DNA from: Alphaproteobacteria bacterium
GTDB taxonomy: Bacteria > Pseudomonadota > Alphaproteobacteria > Rickettsiales > UBA1997
NCBI GenBank assembly: GCA_021151765.1
Contig: JAGKWR010000012.1
Coordinates: 31,876 to 95,875, forward strand
Length of the DNA stretch: 64,000 nt
Reading direction: 5' to 3'
The translations under genes were made by a program, and so were the position numbers. Numbering within the stretch: the stretch's first letter is position 1; each line of letters starts with the position of its first letter. Below are positions 10,071-18,215 of the stretch, piece by piece. The notes under the pieces are model-generated. The model saw only the letters and a program-made list of their open reading frames with translations, did not search any database and was not told where the DNA came from.

Positions 10071-10168
10071 AGAGAAGATTCTTAATTATGCGCCTAAAAT
10101 TAATTTTGGCCTTTAAATTTGAGATAAGGCAACGCGATAATACTCACGCTCCGCTGTGCGGAATTCAA

Positions 10169-10188
10169 AACGCGTAAAAACACGCGTT
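10169..10188 (-). terminator. Hairpin overlapping the ftsB stop codon
   Basis: A perfect 7-bp inverted repeat AACGCGT...ACGCGTT with a 6-nt loop covers the ftsB stop codon. On the minus strand it is followed by only a short T run, so it is at best a weak terminator or an mRNA-stabilising 3' hairpin. Confidence 0.4.
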
Positions 10189-10525
10189 AATTTTTAGCTG
10201 ATCTTTTTTCTTGATAAACCACGACTTCGTTCTTGCCAGCGTAACCCAAAACTTTGCGGGCTTGTTCATCTAAAAGATCAAGGTCGAGAGAATTTAAATT
10301 CATTCCTTCAACCATATTTTGTTTAGCTTGCATCTTGTTCACCAAGTCTTGTTTGATAGTTTCTTTGTTAACAACTTGATGACGCAAAGCGCGATATTCG
10401 AAATAACCTTTTTGGCCAAACAACGTGCAAAAAACAAAATAACAAATCACCGCAATGCCAATAGAATAGCCGATAAAGAGTGATTTGGTTATATTGTGTT
10501 TTTTGACGAAGTTATACAACAACAT
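10187..10525 (-). CDS. ftsB: FtsB/DivIC family septum formation protein
   Basis: 112 residues. An N-terminal membrane segment (about 18-38, SLFIGYSIGIAVICYFVFCTLF) is followed by GYFEYRAL, a short coiled coil, and the DLDLLDEQARKVLGYAGKNEVVVY segment typical of alphaproteobacterial septum formation initiators. Family members bridge FtsQ and FtsL in the divisome. The gene ends the pdhA-pdhB-ftsB run, starting 2 bp after pdhB. Alphaproteobacteria often keep an ftsB-like gene beside the PDH E1 genes, which supports the call. Assignment to FtsB rather than another DivIC paralogue rests on context. Confidence 0.85.
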   Translation of the reverse strand: MLLYNFVKKHNITKSLFIGYSIGIAVICYFVFCTLFGQKGYFEYRALRHQVVNKETIKQDLVNKMQAKQNMVEGMNLNSLDLDLLDEQARKVLGYAGKNEVVVYQEKRSAKN

Positions 10526-10527
10526 GG

Positions 10528-11523
10528 TTATTCTTGATTGCGATACATTAATTCTTTAGCAGCCGCAACGATGTTAACCGCTTTTGGCAAAGCTAATCTT
10601 TCGAGATTAGCCGCATATGGAAGTGGCGCATCGATACTTGCAAGTTTTTTCACCGGAGCGTCTAAATAATCAAAAGCTTGTTCCATTAAGACCGAAGCAA
10701 TTTCGCTACCAATCGATGCAAAAGGGAAGCCTTCTTCAACTGTAATGCAGCGCGAAGTCTTTTTTACCGACTCAACAATAGTTTCATGATCCAAAGGACG
10801 GATTGTGCGCAAATCAATAACTTCAGCTTCAATACCTTCTTTAGCTAATTCTTCTGCAGCTTCCAAAGCATATTTTACCACCAAAGAAAAGGCGACAATC
10901 GTAACATCACTGCCTTCGCGAAGAACTTTTGCTTTACCGATTTCAACAACGTGATCGTCATCATATTCTTCTTCAAAAGTGAAGCCGTAAGTGATTTCAT
11001 TTTCCAAAACCACAACTGGATTTGGATCACGAATTGCAGCTTTCATCAAACCCTTGGCATCAGCTGCTGAGTAAGGAGCGACAACTTTCAAACCGGGAAT
11101 TGAACCGTACCAAGCTGCGTAGCATTGTGAGTGTTGTGCACCAACGCGTGATGCTGCGCCATTTGGGCCGCGGAAAACGATCGGACAACGAACTTGACCA
11201 CCAGACATGTAGTTGGTTTTAGCAGCAGAGTTGACGATTTGGTCAATTGCTTGCATAGCGAAGTTGAAAGTCATGAATTCTACGATCGGTTTCAAACCAG
11301 CAAAAGCTGAACCAACCGCGATACCAGTAAAACCATGTTCAGTGATTGGAGTATCGATCACTCTTTTCGCACCGAATTCTGCCAATAAACCTTGGGTAAC
11401 TTTATAAGCGCCGTTATATTCAGCGACTTCTTCACCCATAACGAAAACTTCTGGAGTAGTTCTCATTTCCTCTGCCATTCCTTCACGAAGAGCTTCACGA
11501 ACTGTTAATTTTCTAAGTGCCAT
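10528..11523 (-). CDS. pdhB: Pyruvate dehydrogenase E1 component, beta subunit
   Basis: 331 residues. With PdhA it forms the alpha2-beta2 E1 that decarboxylates pyruvate and transfers the acetyl group to lipoyl-E2, linking glycolysis to acetyl-CoA. Family features: an N-terminal LREALREGMAEEM, VFVMGEEVAEYNGAYKVTQGL, GFTGIAVGSAFAGLKPIVEFM, then RGPNGAASRVGAQHSQ, and a C-terminal transketolase domain with EAEVIDLRTIRPLD. No lipoyl domain is fused to the N-terminus, unlike many free-living alphaproteobacteria. It starts 12 bp after pdhA. The E2 gene is 38 kb away at 49376-50638. Confidence 0.97.
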   Translation of the reverse strand: MALRKLTVREALREGMAEEMRTTPEVFVMGEEVAEYNGAYKVTQGLLAEFGAKRVIDTPITEHGFTGIAVGSAFAGLKPIVEFMTFNFAMQAIDQIVNSAAKTNYMSGGQVRCPIVFRGPNGAASRVGAQHSQCYAAWYGSIPGLKVVAPYSAADAKGLMKAAIRDPNPVVVLENEITYGFTFEEEYDDDHVVEIGKAKVLREGSDVTIVAFSLVVKYALEAAEELAKEGIEAEVIDLRTIRPLDHETIVESVKKTSRCITVEEGFPFASIGSEIASVLMEQAFDYLDAPVKKLASIDAPLPYAANLERLALPKAVNIVAAAKELMYRNQE

Positions 11524-11535
11524 AGTCGTAATAAA

Positions 11536-12552
11536 TTAGTTATAAATTTCGGTCATCAATTCAGACTCATCCGGTTCCGGAGAGTTTTTCGCAAACTCGG
11601 TAATTTCATTTACTTCGTTTTTAACATGATCGTCGATTTTTTTGATCTCATCCTCAGTCGCAACTTTGTTATCAAAAATGTAAGTGCGTAAAGAATCGAT
11701 CGGATCAGCTTCTTTTTTGCAATTTACTTCTTCTTTTGAACGATAAGTCGCCGGATCAGACATTGAGTGACCGCGATAACGATAAGTATCTAATTCTAAA
11801 ATAACTGGACCGTTGCCAGAACGAGCATAATCAACCCATTTTTGCGCACCATTAATTACGTCAAAAACGTCCATACCGTTGATTTTTTCACCCGGAATGT
11901 TGAAACCGATTCCACGTTTGTAAAGTTCATCAATTGAAGAAGCGCGTTTAAGCGAAGTTCCCATCGCGTAATGGTTATTTTCAATGATGAAAAGCACTGG
12001 CAAATTCCACAATTTTGCCATGTTGAAAGCTTCATAAACTTGGCCTTGATGCGCCGCGCCGTCACCGAAATAACAGTAAGTTACGTTTTTATTGCCCAAA
12101 TAATTATCAGCAAAAGCCAAACCAGCACCGATTGGAACTGAAGCGCCGACGATTCCGTGTCCACCGTAGAAATGTTTTTCCAAATCAAACAAGTGCATTG
12201 AACCACCTTTGCCTTTTGAAGATCCATCCTTACGACCAAGCAATTCTGCCATGATTTTTTTCGGATCAGAACCAACAGAAATCATGTGACCGTGATCACG
12301 GTAAGTTGTGATAACTTTATCGCCATCTTTCATGGTGTGACGCATACCAGTAGCGATCGCTTCTTGACCAATATACAAATGGCAGAAACCAGCAATCAAA
12401 CCCATGCCGTAAAGTTGACCGGCTTTTTCTTCAAAGCGACGAATCAACAACATTTCTTGATAAAAGCTCAGCAACTCTTTTTTGCTAAACATATTAGACA
12501 TCTCTTTTTTCGATGTCGCAACTTCCGGCTTAGCGCCTGATTTTTTGCTCAT
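11536..12552 (-). CDS. pdhA: Pyruvate dehydrogenase E1 component, alpha subunit
   Basis: 338 residues. It contains the thiamine diphosphate site: GDGAAHQGQVYEAFNMAKLW followed by PVLFIIENN (about residues 170-200), and the phosphorylation-loop-like YRYRGHSMSDPATYR near 265. The N-terminus carries a short charged extension before FSKKELLSFYQEMLLIRRFEEKAG. First of the pdhA-pdhB-ftsB run. The 147 bp upstream contain TTGAAA and TATACA-like boxes on the minus strand, but their spacing is not ideal. Confidence 0.97.
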   Translation of the reverse strand: MSKKSGAKPEVATSKKEMSNMFSKKELLSFYQEMLLIRRFEEKAGQLYGMGLIAGFCHLYIGQEAIATGMRHTMKDGDKVITTYRDHGHMISVGSDPKKIMAELLGRKDGSSKGKGGSMHLFDLEKHFYGGHGIVGASVPIGAGLAFADNYLGNKNVTYCYFGDGAAHQGQVYEAFNMAKLWNLPVLFIIENNHYAMGTSLKRASSIDELYKRGIGFNIPGEKINGMDVFDVINGAQKWVDYARSGNGPVILELDTYRYRGHSMSDPATYRSKEEVNCKKEADPIDSLRTYIFDNKVATEDEIKKIDDHVKNEVNEITEFAKNSPEPDESELMTEIYN

Positions 12553-12646
12553 ATTTTATTAAATTAAAGTGTGAGAATTTGAATAATTTGAACGGTAGTC
12601 AGCGATTAATTCTGACTAATTTGTATAGGTAAATTCAGCTCGTTTC

Positions 12647-12672
12647 AAAAAGGGCGATCTGTCTAAGGATCG
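12647..12672 (-). terminator. Weak terminator after the coiled-coil membrane protein gene
   Basis: On the minus strand CGATC and GATCG arms (12668-12672 and 12655-12659) form a short hairpin followed by CCCTTTTT, just below the stop at 12700. The stem is only 5 bp, so this is tentative. Confidence 0.35.
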
Positions 12673-12699
12673 AAAAATAAAAGTCAAATTGGCAGCCGC

Positions 12700-13113
12700 T
12701 TAATATTTCGGCGGAATTGAGGAAGTAGGCACTGAAATTAAAGCGTCATGCAATAAATTTTGAAATGCCGTTAAAATAATTATCCCAGCTTTACAAATCG
12801 CAATACTCGAAATTGTGAAATAAAGTAGAATCATAAAAATTTTTGCAGCGTTTTCGACAATTATTCGACGATAAAAGGCCCAATTTTCTTCCTCTATTTT
12901 TTCAACAACTTTTTTCTCTCTTTCGTGATCTCGCAACATTTTATCTTTTTGCTTTATGAGATCATTTTTGGATTTTTGTCTTTCATTTTCTTTCGTAGAT
13001 TCCCTCTTCTTAAATTCACGCGCACCAGTTTTGCTTTGTACTTTTATGGTAGATTTTTTCTGCAATTGCGTTTTCAGTAATTGCGACAATATTTCCTGTA
13101 CTTGTTGTGACAT
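12700..13113 (-). CDS. Hypothetical coiled-coil protein with C-terminal membrane segments
   Basis: 137 residues, family not recognised. Residues 1-85 are strongly charged (Lys, Glu, Gln rich) and would form a soluble coiled coil. A hydrophobic stretch IFMILLYFTISSIAICKAGIIILTAF at about 93-118 gives one long or two short membrane segments, then a short tail with SVPTSSIPPKY. The gene is divergent from znuB, with only 39 bp between start codons, so the two promoters must overlap. Nothing indicates function. Confidence 0.65.
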   Translation of the reverse strand: MSQQVQEILSQLLKTQLQKKSTIKVQSKTGAREFKKRESTKENERQKSKNDLIKQKDKMLRDHEREKKVVEKIEEENWAFYRRIIVENAAKIFMILLYFTISSIAICKAGIIILTAFQNLLHDALISVPTSSIPPKY

Positions 13114-13152
13114 AATCTTTTCAAATTTCTGCTAATTTTTACGAAAAACTAA

Positions 13153-13947
13153 GTGATCGAGATCTTTCTTATCAAGCCTTTTTTGGCACTTCTACTAATT
13201 ACTGTTTCCTGTTCTATTTTAGGAATTTTTGTACTGTGGAAAAAACTCGCTTACTTTGGTGAAGGGCTTTCTCATTCGATAATTCTCGGAATCATTTTAG
13301 GAGCATTTTTCAATTCCGGACAGATTATTACTTTGTCATTATTTGCCATAATTTTTGCACTTTTGGTTGAAATTTCTTCATGGAATAAAATTTTTTCCAA
13401 AAGCACTTTAATCGCTATTTGTTCGTATTTTTGTATTGCTATTGCCTTGATATTGAATGATTTATTGCACGTTAAAATGTCACTCAATTCTTATATTTTT
13501 GGCGATATTTTAATTGTCGAAAATAATGATTTATTGGCTTTATCAGTTTTAAGTTTGATAAGTTTACTCTATTACAAATTAGCTTTTCGCAAAGTTTTGC
13601 TTATTAACATTAATCAAGATTTAGCTCGAATTGAAGGCATAAAAATCAATCTATGGAATTTATCTTTCGCTATTTTACTAGCTTTGACCATAGCTTTCAG
13701 CGTTAGAATTGTCGGTGTTTTTTTGATGACAGCATTACTAATTTTACCTGCTGCAACTGCACGTATTTTTTCCAAATCAGCTACAACAATGGCAATTATC
13801 AGCTTAAGTTTCGGAATCGTAATTTCTGCCGCGTCCTTCAAAATAGCTGACATCTTTGATTTAGCAGCAAACTCTACAGTAATTGCCTTATTTTGTTTGA
13901 CTTTTTTTGCTTCACTAACTTTTAAAAAATTACTTAAAAATGCTTAA
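13153..13947 (+). CDS. znuB: Zinc/manganese ABC transporter permease (ZnuB-like, ABC-3 family)
   Basis: 264 residues, strongly hydrophobic with about eight membrane segments. Family hallmarks: LWKKLAYFGEGLSHSIILGI near residues 28-47 and RIVGVFLMTALLILPAATAR near 185-204. Such permeases import Zn2+ or Mn2+ with a ZnuC ATPase and ZnuA binding protein, neither of which is in the window. The start is GTG at 13153; the conserved N-terminus begins immediately after it. It overlaps hemH by 8 bp, so the znuB-hemH-ybeY-corC genes form one translationally linked operon. Metal specificity cannot be read from sequence. Confidence 0.88.
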   Translation: MIEIFLIKPFLALLLITVSCSILGIFVLWKKLAYFGEGLSHSIILGIILGAFFNSGQIITLSLFAIIFALLVEISSWNKIFSKSTLIAICSYFCIAIALILNDLLHVKMSLNSYIFGDILIVENNDLLALSVLSLISLLYYKLAFRKVLLININQDLARIEGIKINLWNLSFAILLALTIAFSVRIVGVFLMTALLILPAATARIFSKSATTMAIISLSFGIVISAASFKIADIFDLAANSTVIALFCLTFFASLTFKKLLKNA

Positions 13948-15064
13948 ATCTAAACGTCGTACTGCCGTTGTTTTATTTAATTTAGGAGGTCCGAAAGATC
14001 TCGAATCAGTTCAGCCATTTTTGTTTAACTTATTTAACGACAAAGCGATTATTAATTTGATCCAACCTTTTCGTTATTTACTGGCGAAACTTATTTCTAG
14101 CCGTCGCGCCGAAAAATCTAAAAAGATTTATTCGCAAATTGGCGGCAAATCACCGCTGCTTGAAATCACCCTGAATCAAGCTCACGCTTTAGAACAAGAA
14201 TTATCGTTTTTGGGCGATTTTAAAGTTTTTGTTGCCATGCGATATGCCGAACCTTTCGCTACAGAAGTAGCTCAGAAAGTCATGGAATATGACCCAACTC
14301 ACGCTATTTTATTACCACTTTATCCACAATTTTCGACTACAACCAGCGAATCTTCTTTGTCTGATTTCGCTGATAAATTTACAAAAGCACAGCAACAATT
14401 TGGCAAAAAGATCGAAACTAAAATGGTTTGTTGCTACCCAGTAAGTGCACGTTTTATATCATCTCATGCTAACTTGATCAAACAAACTTTGATGACAATT
14501 TATGATGGAGATTTAAGCAAATTTCGCTTCTTATTTTCCGCTCATGGCTTACCGCAAAAAGTTATTGATGCGGGCGATCCATACGCTTTCCAAGTTGAGC
14601 AAACCACTAAAAAGGTTGTCGAAAATTTGAGTCAACTTCTAAACGTTTCTGAAGATAAAATTGATTTTCGTGTTTGCTATCAATCAAAAGTCGGACCTCT
14701 GCAATGGACCGGACCAAGTTTGGAATTTGAAATTAAACGCGCGGCTTTGGATCGTAAAAATCCAGTTGTAATTCCGATTGCATTCGTTTCTGAACATTCT
14801 GAAACCTTGGTCGAGCTTGACATTGATTTCAAAAATATGGCTCACGAACTCGGAATTAAGAACTACTTGCGCGTTCCGGCTCTAAACTCTAACGGACAAT
14901 TTATTCAATCTTTGTCAGAAATTTGTCAAATTGTAGCCAACGAATTTGAGCCAAGTGTCCAAACAGAATTTGGAGCTGTTAATAATGTCGAAAAGGCTGC
15001 GAGAATTTGTCCAAAAAAGTTTACAAAATGTCCAAATAAAAATTTCTGCAAAAACAATGATTAA
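13940..15064 (+). CDS. hemH: Ferrochelatase
   Basis: 374 residues; it inserts Fe2+ into protoporphyrin IX in the last step of haem synthesis, at the inner face of the membrane. Conserved: VVLFNLGGPKDLESV at the N-terminus, ISSRRAEKSKKIYSQIGGKSPL, LPLYPQFSTTT, the catalytic-histidine motif FLFSAHGLPQKVIDAGDPY, the VCYQSKVGPLQWTGPS segment, and AFVSEHSETLVELDID with the metal-binding Glu. The C-terminus carries ICPKKFTKCPNKNFC, three cysteines in a C-x6-C-x5-C pattern, like ferrochelatases that hold a [2Fe-2S] cluster. It overlaps znuB by 8 bp and ybeY by 8 bp. Confidence 0.96.
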   Translation: MLKSKRRTAVVLFNLGGPKDLESVQPFLFNLFNDKAIINLIQPFRYLLAKLISSRRAEKSKKIYSQIGGKSPLLEITLNQAHALEQELSFLGDFKVFVAMRYAEPFATEVAQKVMEYDPTHAILLPLYPQFSTTTSESSLSDFADKFTKAQQQFGKKIETKMVCCYPVSARFISSHANLIKQTLMTIYDGDLSKFRFLFSAHGLPQKVIDAGDPYAFQVEQTTKKVVENLSQLLNVSEDKIDFRVCYQSKVGPLQWTGPSLEFEIKRAALDRKNPVVIPIAFVSEHSETLVELDIDFKNMAHELGIKNYLRVPALNSNGQFIQSLSEICQIVANEFEPSVQTEFGAVNNVEKAARICPKKFTKCPNKNFCKNND

Positions 15065-15587
15065 CATCGAATTAGACATTCGTAGCAAAAAATGGTTAGC
15101 CGAAAAAAACATCGAGGAATTTATTCGGGAAACTTGCAAAGATTTGATTTTACTAACTGAAATCAAAAAAATTCTAACCGGAAATTCCGCCCAAAATATT
15201 GAATTAGAGCTGAGTGTAATTTTAGTTTCCGACGCTCAGATCAAAAAAATAAATCAACAGTTTCGTCAAAAAAACAAAGCAACCAACGTTTTATCTTTTC
15301 CTTCACTTGACGAAAATATGATTAGAAAAGTTGGCTTAAAAAAAGCAGTTTCGGGCCTTCCTTACTTGCTTCTTGGCGATATTATAATCGCCTACGAAAC
15401 TTTAAAAAAAGAATCTCTTGCACAAAAAAAGAGTTTTCATGATCATCTTACGCACTTGATTTTACACAGCATTCTTCATCTTATCGGGTATGATCACGAA
15501 GAGGAAGAAATGGCAAACACCATGGAGAGCTTAGAAATTAAAATTCTCAAGAAGCTCGGAATTAAAAACCCCTATCAACAATTTTAA
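15057..15587 (+). CDS. ybeY: Endoribonuclease YbeY (rRNA maturation/ribosome quality control)
   Basis: 176 residues from the ATG at 15057, which overlaps the hemH stop by 8 bp; a longer in-frame start at 14946 lies deep inside hemH and its extra residues do not look like YbeY. The zinc site is LHSILHLIGYDHEEEE near residue 145, matching HGxLHLxGYDH except that the usual glycine is a serine. The N-terminal half shows SVILVSDAQIKKINQQFRQ and KNKATNVLSFP, typical of the family. YbeY processes 16S rRNA 3' ends and acts in 70S quality control. Followed by corC, the usual partner. Confidence 0.94.
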   Translation: MINIELDIRSKKWLAEKNIEEFIRETCKDLILLTEIKKILTGNSAQNIELELSVILVSDAQIKKINQQFRQKNKATNVLSFPSLDENMIRKVGLKKAVSGLPYLLLGDIIIAYETLKKESLAQKKSFHDHLTHLILHSILHLIGYDHEEEEMANTMESLEIKILKKLGIKNPYQQF

Positions 15588-15594
15588 CGAATAA

Positions 15595-16485
15595 ATGAAC
15601 GATCGATCGAAGCGTGAAAAACCTAAGTTAGCTGACAAAACAAGCTTCAAAAAACCACTAGAATTTCTTTTCAACCTAATCGGGAAAAAATCTAAAAAAT
15701 CTTTCAAATCTATCATTTCACATCTCGTTGATACATACGAAAAAGAGAATCTGATCAGTTTTGAAGAAAAAAAGATGATCAAGAATATTGCATTTCTAAG
15801 CGACAAAAAAGTTTCAGGAATAATGACACCACGCGCTGACTTAGTGGCTATTAAACATGATGCTGATTTAGAAGATGTTAAAAAAGTCATTACTACACAA
15901 GGACATACTAGAATTCCGGTTTTCAAAGAAACGTTAGACGAGATTATCGGTTTTATTCACAGTAAAGATTTATCCAAATTTTTGTGCGAAGAAGACAGCG
16001 AATTTTCTATCGCTAAAATTATGCGCAAAATCCTATTTGTGCCTGGTTCAATGAAGATTCTGGATTTGATGTTACGCATGAGAATGTCACGTATCCACGT
16101 TGCTATTGTGTTAGACGAATTCGGTGGAGTTGACGGTTTTGTTACTATTGAAAATGTTATGGAAGAAATTGTCGGAGATATTGAAGATGAACACGATCTA
16201 CCGTCAGACAATTCGTTTTTTCGCATTAAAAAAATTAATCAGAATACTTTCCATTTCGGCGGTAGAGTAGAAATCAGAAAGGTAGAAGAAATTTTGCAAA
16301 ACGAAATTGAGCATAATCACCAAAGCTATCAAACTATCGCTGGCCTTGTAATGGCGATGTTCAAAAGAATTCCAGAAACTGGAGAAGAAATAGAGAAGGA
16401 CAATCTAAAATTTAAAATCATCAACTCTGATAGTAGATCAGTAAGGATGGTAGAGGTAATAAAAAATAGGGTGAACTCTGACTAG
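15595..16485 (+). CDS. corC: CorC/TlyC-type CBS-domain protein
   Basis: 296 residues. An N-terminal helical segment leads to ISGIM-type sequence SGIMTPRADLVAI, then two CBS domains (about residues 75-200; GHTRIPVFKETLDEIIGFIHSKDL is the first, RMRMSRIHVAIVLDEFGGVDG the second), then the CorC_HlyC transporter-associated domain with VEEIVGDIEDEHD and a C-terminal FHFGGRVEIRKVEE. There is no membrane DUF21 domain, so it is the soluble CorC/YbeX form, called TlyC in Rickettsia, where haemolytic activity has been proposed. Starts 7 bp after ybeY. Confidence 0.92.
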   Translation: MNDRSKREKPKLADKTSFKKPLEFLFNLIGKKSKKSFKSIISHLVDTYEKENLISFEEKKMIKNIAFLSDKKVSGIMTPRADLVAIKHDADLEDVKKVITTQGHTRIPVFKETLDEIIGFIHSKDLSKFLCEEDSEFSIAKIMRKILFVPGSMKILDLMLRMRMSRIHVAIVLDEFGGVDGFVTIENVMEEIVGDIEDEHDLPSDNSFFRIKKINQNTFHFGGRVEIRKVEEILQNEIEHNHQSYQTIAGLVMAMFKRIPETGEEIEKDNLKFKIINSDSRSVRMVEVIKNRVNSD

Positions 16486-16498
16486 AATTCGCCCTATT
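16465..16498 (-). terminator. Terminator of the first virB2 copy, spanning the corC stop
   Basis: Arms AATAGGGTGAA (16465-16475) and TTCGCCCTATT (16488-16498) pair with one G-U. On the minus strand the hairpin is followed by TTTTTTA, giving a good terminator for virB2; on the plus strand no T run follows. The corC stop codon lies in the loop. Confidence 0.7.
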
Positions 16499-16508
16499 AA
16501 AATCGGCG

Positions 16509-16868
16509 CTAACCTTGACAGTCATAAGCAGTTTTGCCACTGATAGCTGATACGATGGTTGGGGCACCAAACATCGCAGCAATACCGGCAGTTACACCGA
16601 CTAACAAACCCCAAGAAACTTTACCGGTGAAAAAACCAACACCCACAGCAACGATTGCAAAAGCTGCGATAGCTTTACCGGCGTTACCAGTGATGATTTT
16701 CATCATATTGCACAAGGTTGTTACCAGGATGTTACTATTAAAAGTTGAATTCACAGTGCTTCCTTGAGCGTGAGCATCAACCAAAACTGGGATAACAGCT
16801 GGAGCAACAGTCAAGAAGAGCAATGATAAGAGAGTAATCTTTGCTAAAAATGCAGAAGATTTTTTCAT
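16509..16868 (-). CDS. virB2: VirB2/TrbC-family type IV secretion pilin, copy 1
   Basis: 119 residues. A signal peptide ends at about residue 34 (VDAHA, cleavage before QGS). The mature part has two hydrophobic segments: GKAIAAFAIVAVGVGFFTGKVSW and LLVGVTAGIAAMFGAPTIVSAIS. Two cysteines (C53 and C117) could form a disulfide. This is the TrbC/VirB2 pattern: a small pilin subunit of a type IV secretion system, inserted in the inner membrane and polymerised into a pilus. Resemblance to the multiple rvhB2 proteins of Rickettsiales is strong. No other vir genes are nearby. A near-identical copy lies at 20856-21215 on the opposite strand. Confidence 0.88.
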   Translation of the reverse strand: MKKSSAFLAKITLLSLLFLTVAPAVIPVLVDAHAQGSTVNSTFNSNILVTTLCNMMKIITGNAGKAIAAFAIVAVGVGFFTGKVSWGLLVGVTAGIAAMFGAPTIVSAISGKTAYDCQG

Positions 16869-16975
16869 AATTTTGGAAAATTAATTAATAATTTGTGGAC
16901 TAAAATCAGTTTTTTTTGTTAAAAAAAAGTAAGCATTTTTGAAATGCAACTCATTTAACACGTTTTAACCACTAA

Positions 16976-17581
16976 ATGGATCATCAACGAATACCCCATT
17001 CAATGAAAATATTTAATAATACAAAAACTTTTCCCAACATTGATTTAGGAGACTATATCTTGCGCGAAAAAACCGATAATGATGTAGAAGATTTTTTCCG
17101 TTATTACACCGATCCAGAAGTCAATAAATTTATTCTCTGTGACATGCCTCGCAACTTAGAAGAAGCACGCAAAGAACTTTATTATTGGCGCAATGTTTTC
17201 TACATCAATGATGGAATTTATTTTGCAGTTGCCCGCAAAGATACTAACCAGCTTATTGGCTCAATTGGTCTCACAACTTTTAACTCTTATCATAATCGTA
17301 TCGAACTAAGTTACGATTTAGCCAAAGAATATTGGCGACAAGGAATAACTCTAGCAGCTATTAAAGAGGTGGTAAAATATGGTTTCGAAAATTTGCAGGT
17401 TAATAGAATTGAGGCTTTTACTTCAACAGAAAATCTCCCCTCAAAAAATTTACTGATTAAGGCTGGTTTTCTTTTAGAAGGCACTTTACGTCAACATCGT
17501 TATCATCGCGGAAGCTATGTCGATGCTTACAGTTTTAGTTTATTACGACAAGATTACTTTAGACAAACTAAAATTGTTTGA
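16976..17581 (+). CDS. GNAT-family N-acetyltransferase (RimJ/RimL-like)
   Basis: 201 residues. It has the Acetyltransf_3 layout: LREKTDNDVEDFFRYYTDPEVNKF near residue 28, then FAVARKDTNQLIGSIGLTTF, the acetyl-CoA binding region YDLAKEYWRQGITLAAIKEVV around 118-138, and a C-terminal RIEAFTSTENLPSKNLLIKAGF and GTLRQHRYHRGSYVDAYSFSLL. Such enzymes acetylate N-termini of ribosomal proteins or small molecules; the substrate is not evident. Starts could be at residue 1 or at Met10. Divergent from virB2 copy 1 with 107 bp between. Confidence 0.85.
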   Translation: MDHQRIPHSMKIFNNTKTFPNIDLGDYILREKTDNDVEDFFRYYTDPEVNKFILCDMPRNLEEARKELYYWRNVFYINDGIYFAVARKDTNQLIGSIGLTTFNSYHNRIELSYDLAKEYWRQGITLAAIKEVVKYGFENLQVNRIEAFTSTENLPSKNLLIKAGFLLEGTLRQHRYHRGSYVDAYSFSLLRQDYFRQTKIV

Positions 17582-17739
17582 CTTTTTTTGGCGGCTAACT
17601 TTAATGCGCGGCCTCTTTCCCAACAAAGACATTTTTTCTTCCCTTTCAAGAAGAGATTCCCCAATAGTTTGAGATCAAGCATTGCAAGGCTTAGCTCACA
17701 ATTTTGAAAAGTTATATTTAAGAATTTTAACAAAAACTT

Positions 17740-18207
17740 ATGCTTAAAACCTATTCTGCTAAACCTAGCGAAATCGAAAGAAAATGGTGGTTAATTGATG
17801 CCGAAGACTTGGTTGTCGGCAGAACCGCCACAATTATCGCTAATATCTTGCGTGGTAAAAATAAACCAACTTTCTCTCCAAACCTTGATTGTGGTGATCA
17901 CGTTGTTGTTGTGAATGCAGATAAAATGAAATTCACTGGCAACAAATTTGCTGATAAAAAATATTACTGGCACACTGGCCATCCAGGTGGCATTAAAGAG
18001 AGAACTGCTCGTCAAATTTTTGAAGGAAATTTTCCAGAAAGAATTTTAGAAAGTGCAGTTTCTAGAATGATTGCTCGTGGTCCTTTGCAGCGCGATATCA
18101 TGGTTAAATTACACATTTACTCTGGTGCAGAGCACAAACATCAAGGTCAAAATCCTCAACCTTTGGATATTGCCGCAATGAACAGAAAAAACAAAAAATC
18201 TAACTAA
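17740..18207 (+). CDS. rplM: 50S ribosomal protein L13
   Basis: 155 residues, full length for L13, a 23S rRNA-binding protein of the early large subunit assembly. Recognisable: KWWLIDAEDLVVGRTATIIA, LRGKNKPTFSPNLDCGDHVV, YYWHTGHPGGIKERTARQIF and AVSRMIARGPLQRDIMVKLHIY. It precedes rpsI by 8 bp, the universal rplM-rpsI pair. The 158 bp upstream must hold the operon promoter; no clear box stands out. Confidence 0.98.
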   Translation: MLKTYSAKPSEIERKWWLIDAEDLVVGRTATIIANILRGKNKPTFSPNLDCGDHVVVVNADKMKFTGNKFADKKYYWHTGHPGGIKERTARQIFEGNFPERILESAVSRMIARGPLQRDIMVKLHIYSGAEHKHQGQNPQPLDIAAMNRKNKKSN

Positions 18208-18215
18208 TAAAAAAT

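Noticed and set aside
14946..15056. Earlier start for ybeY inside hemH
   Set aside because: The extra 37 residues overlap hemH and are not YbeY-like; the ATG at 15057 overlaps the hemH stop as expected for coupling.
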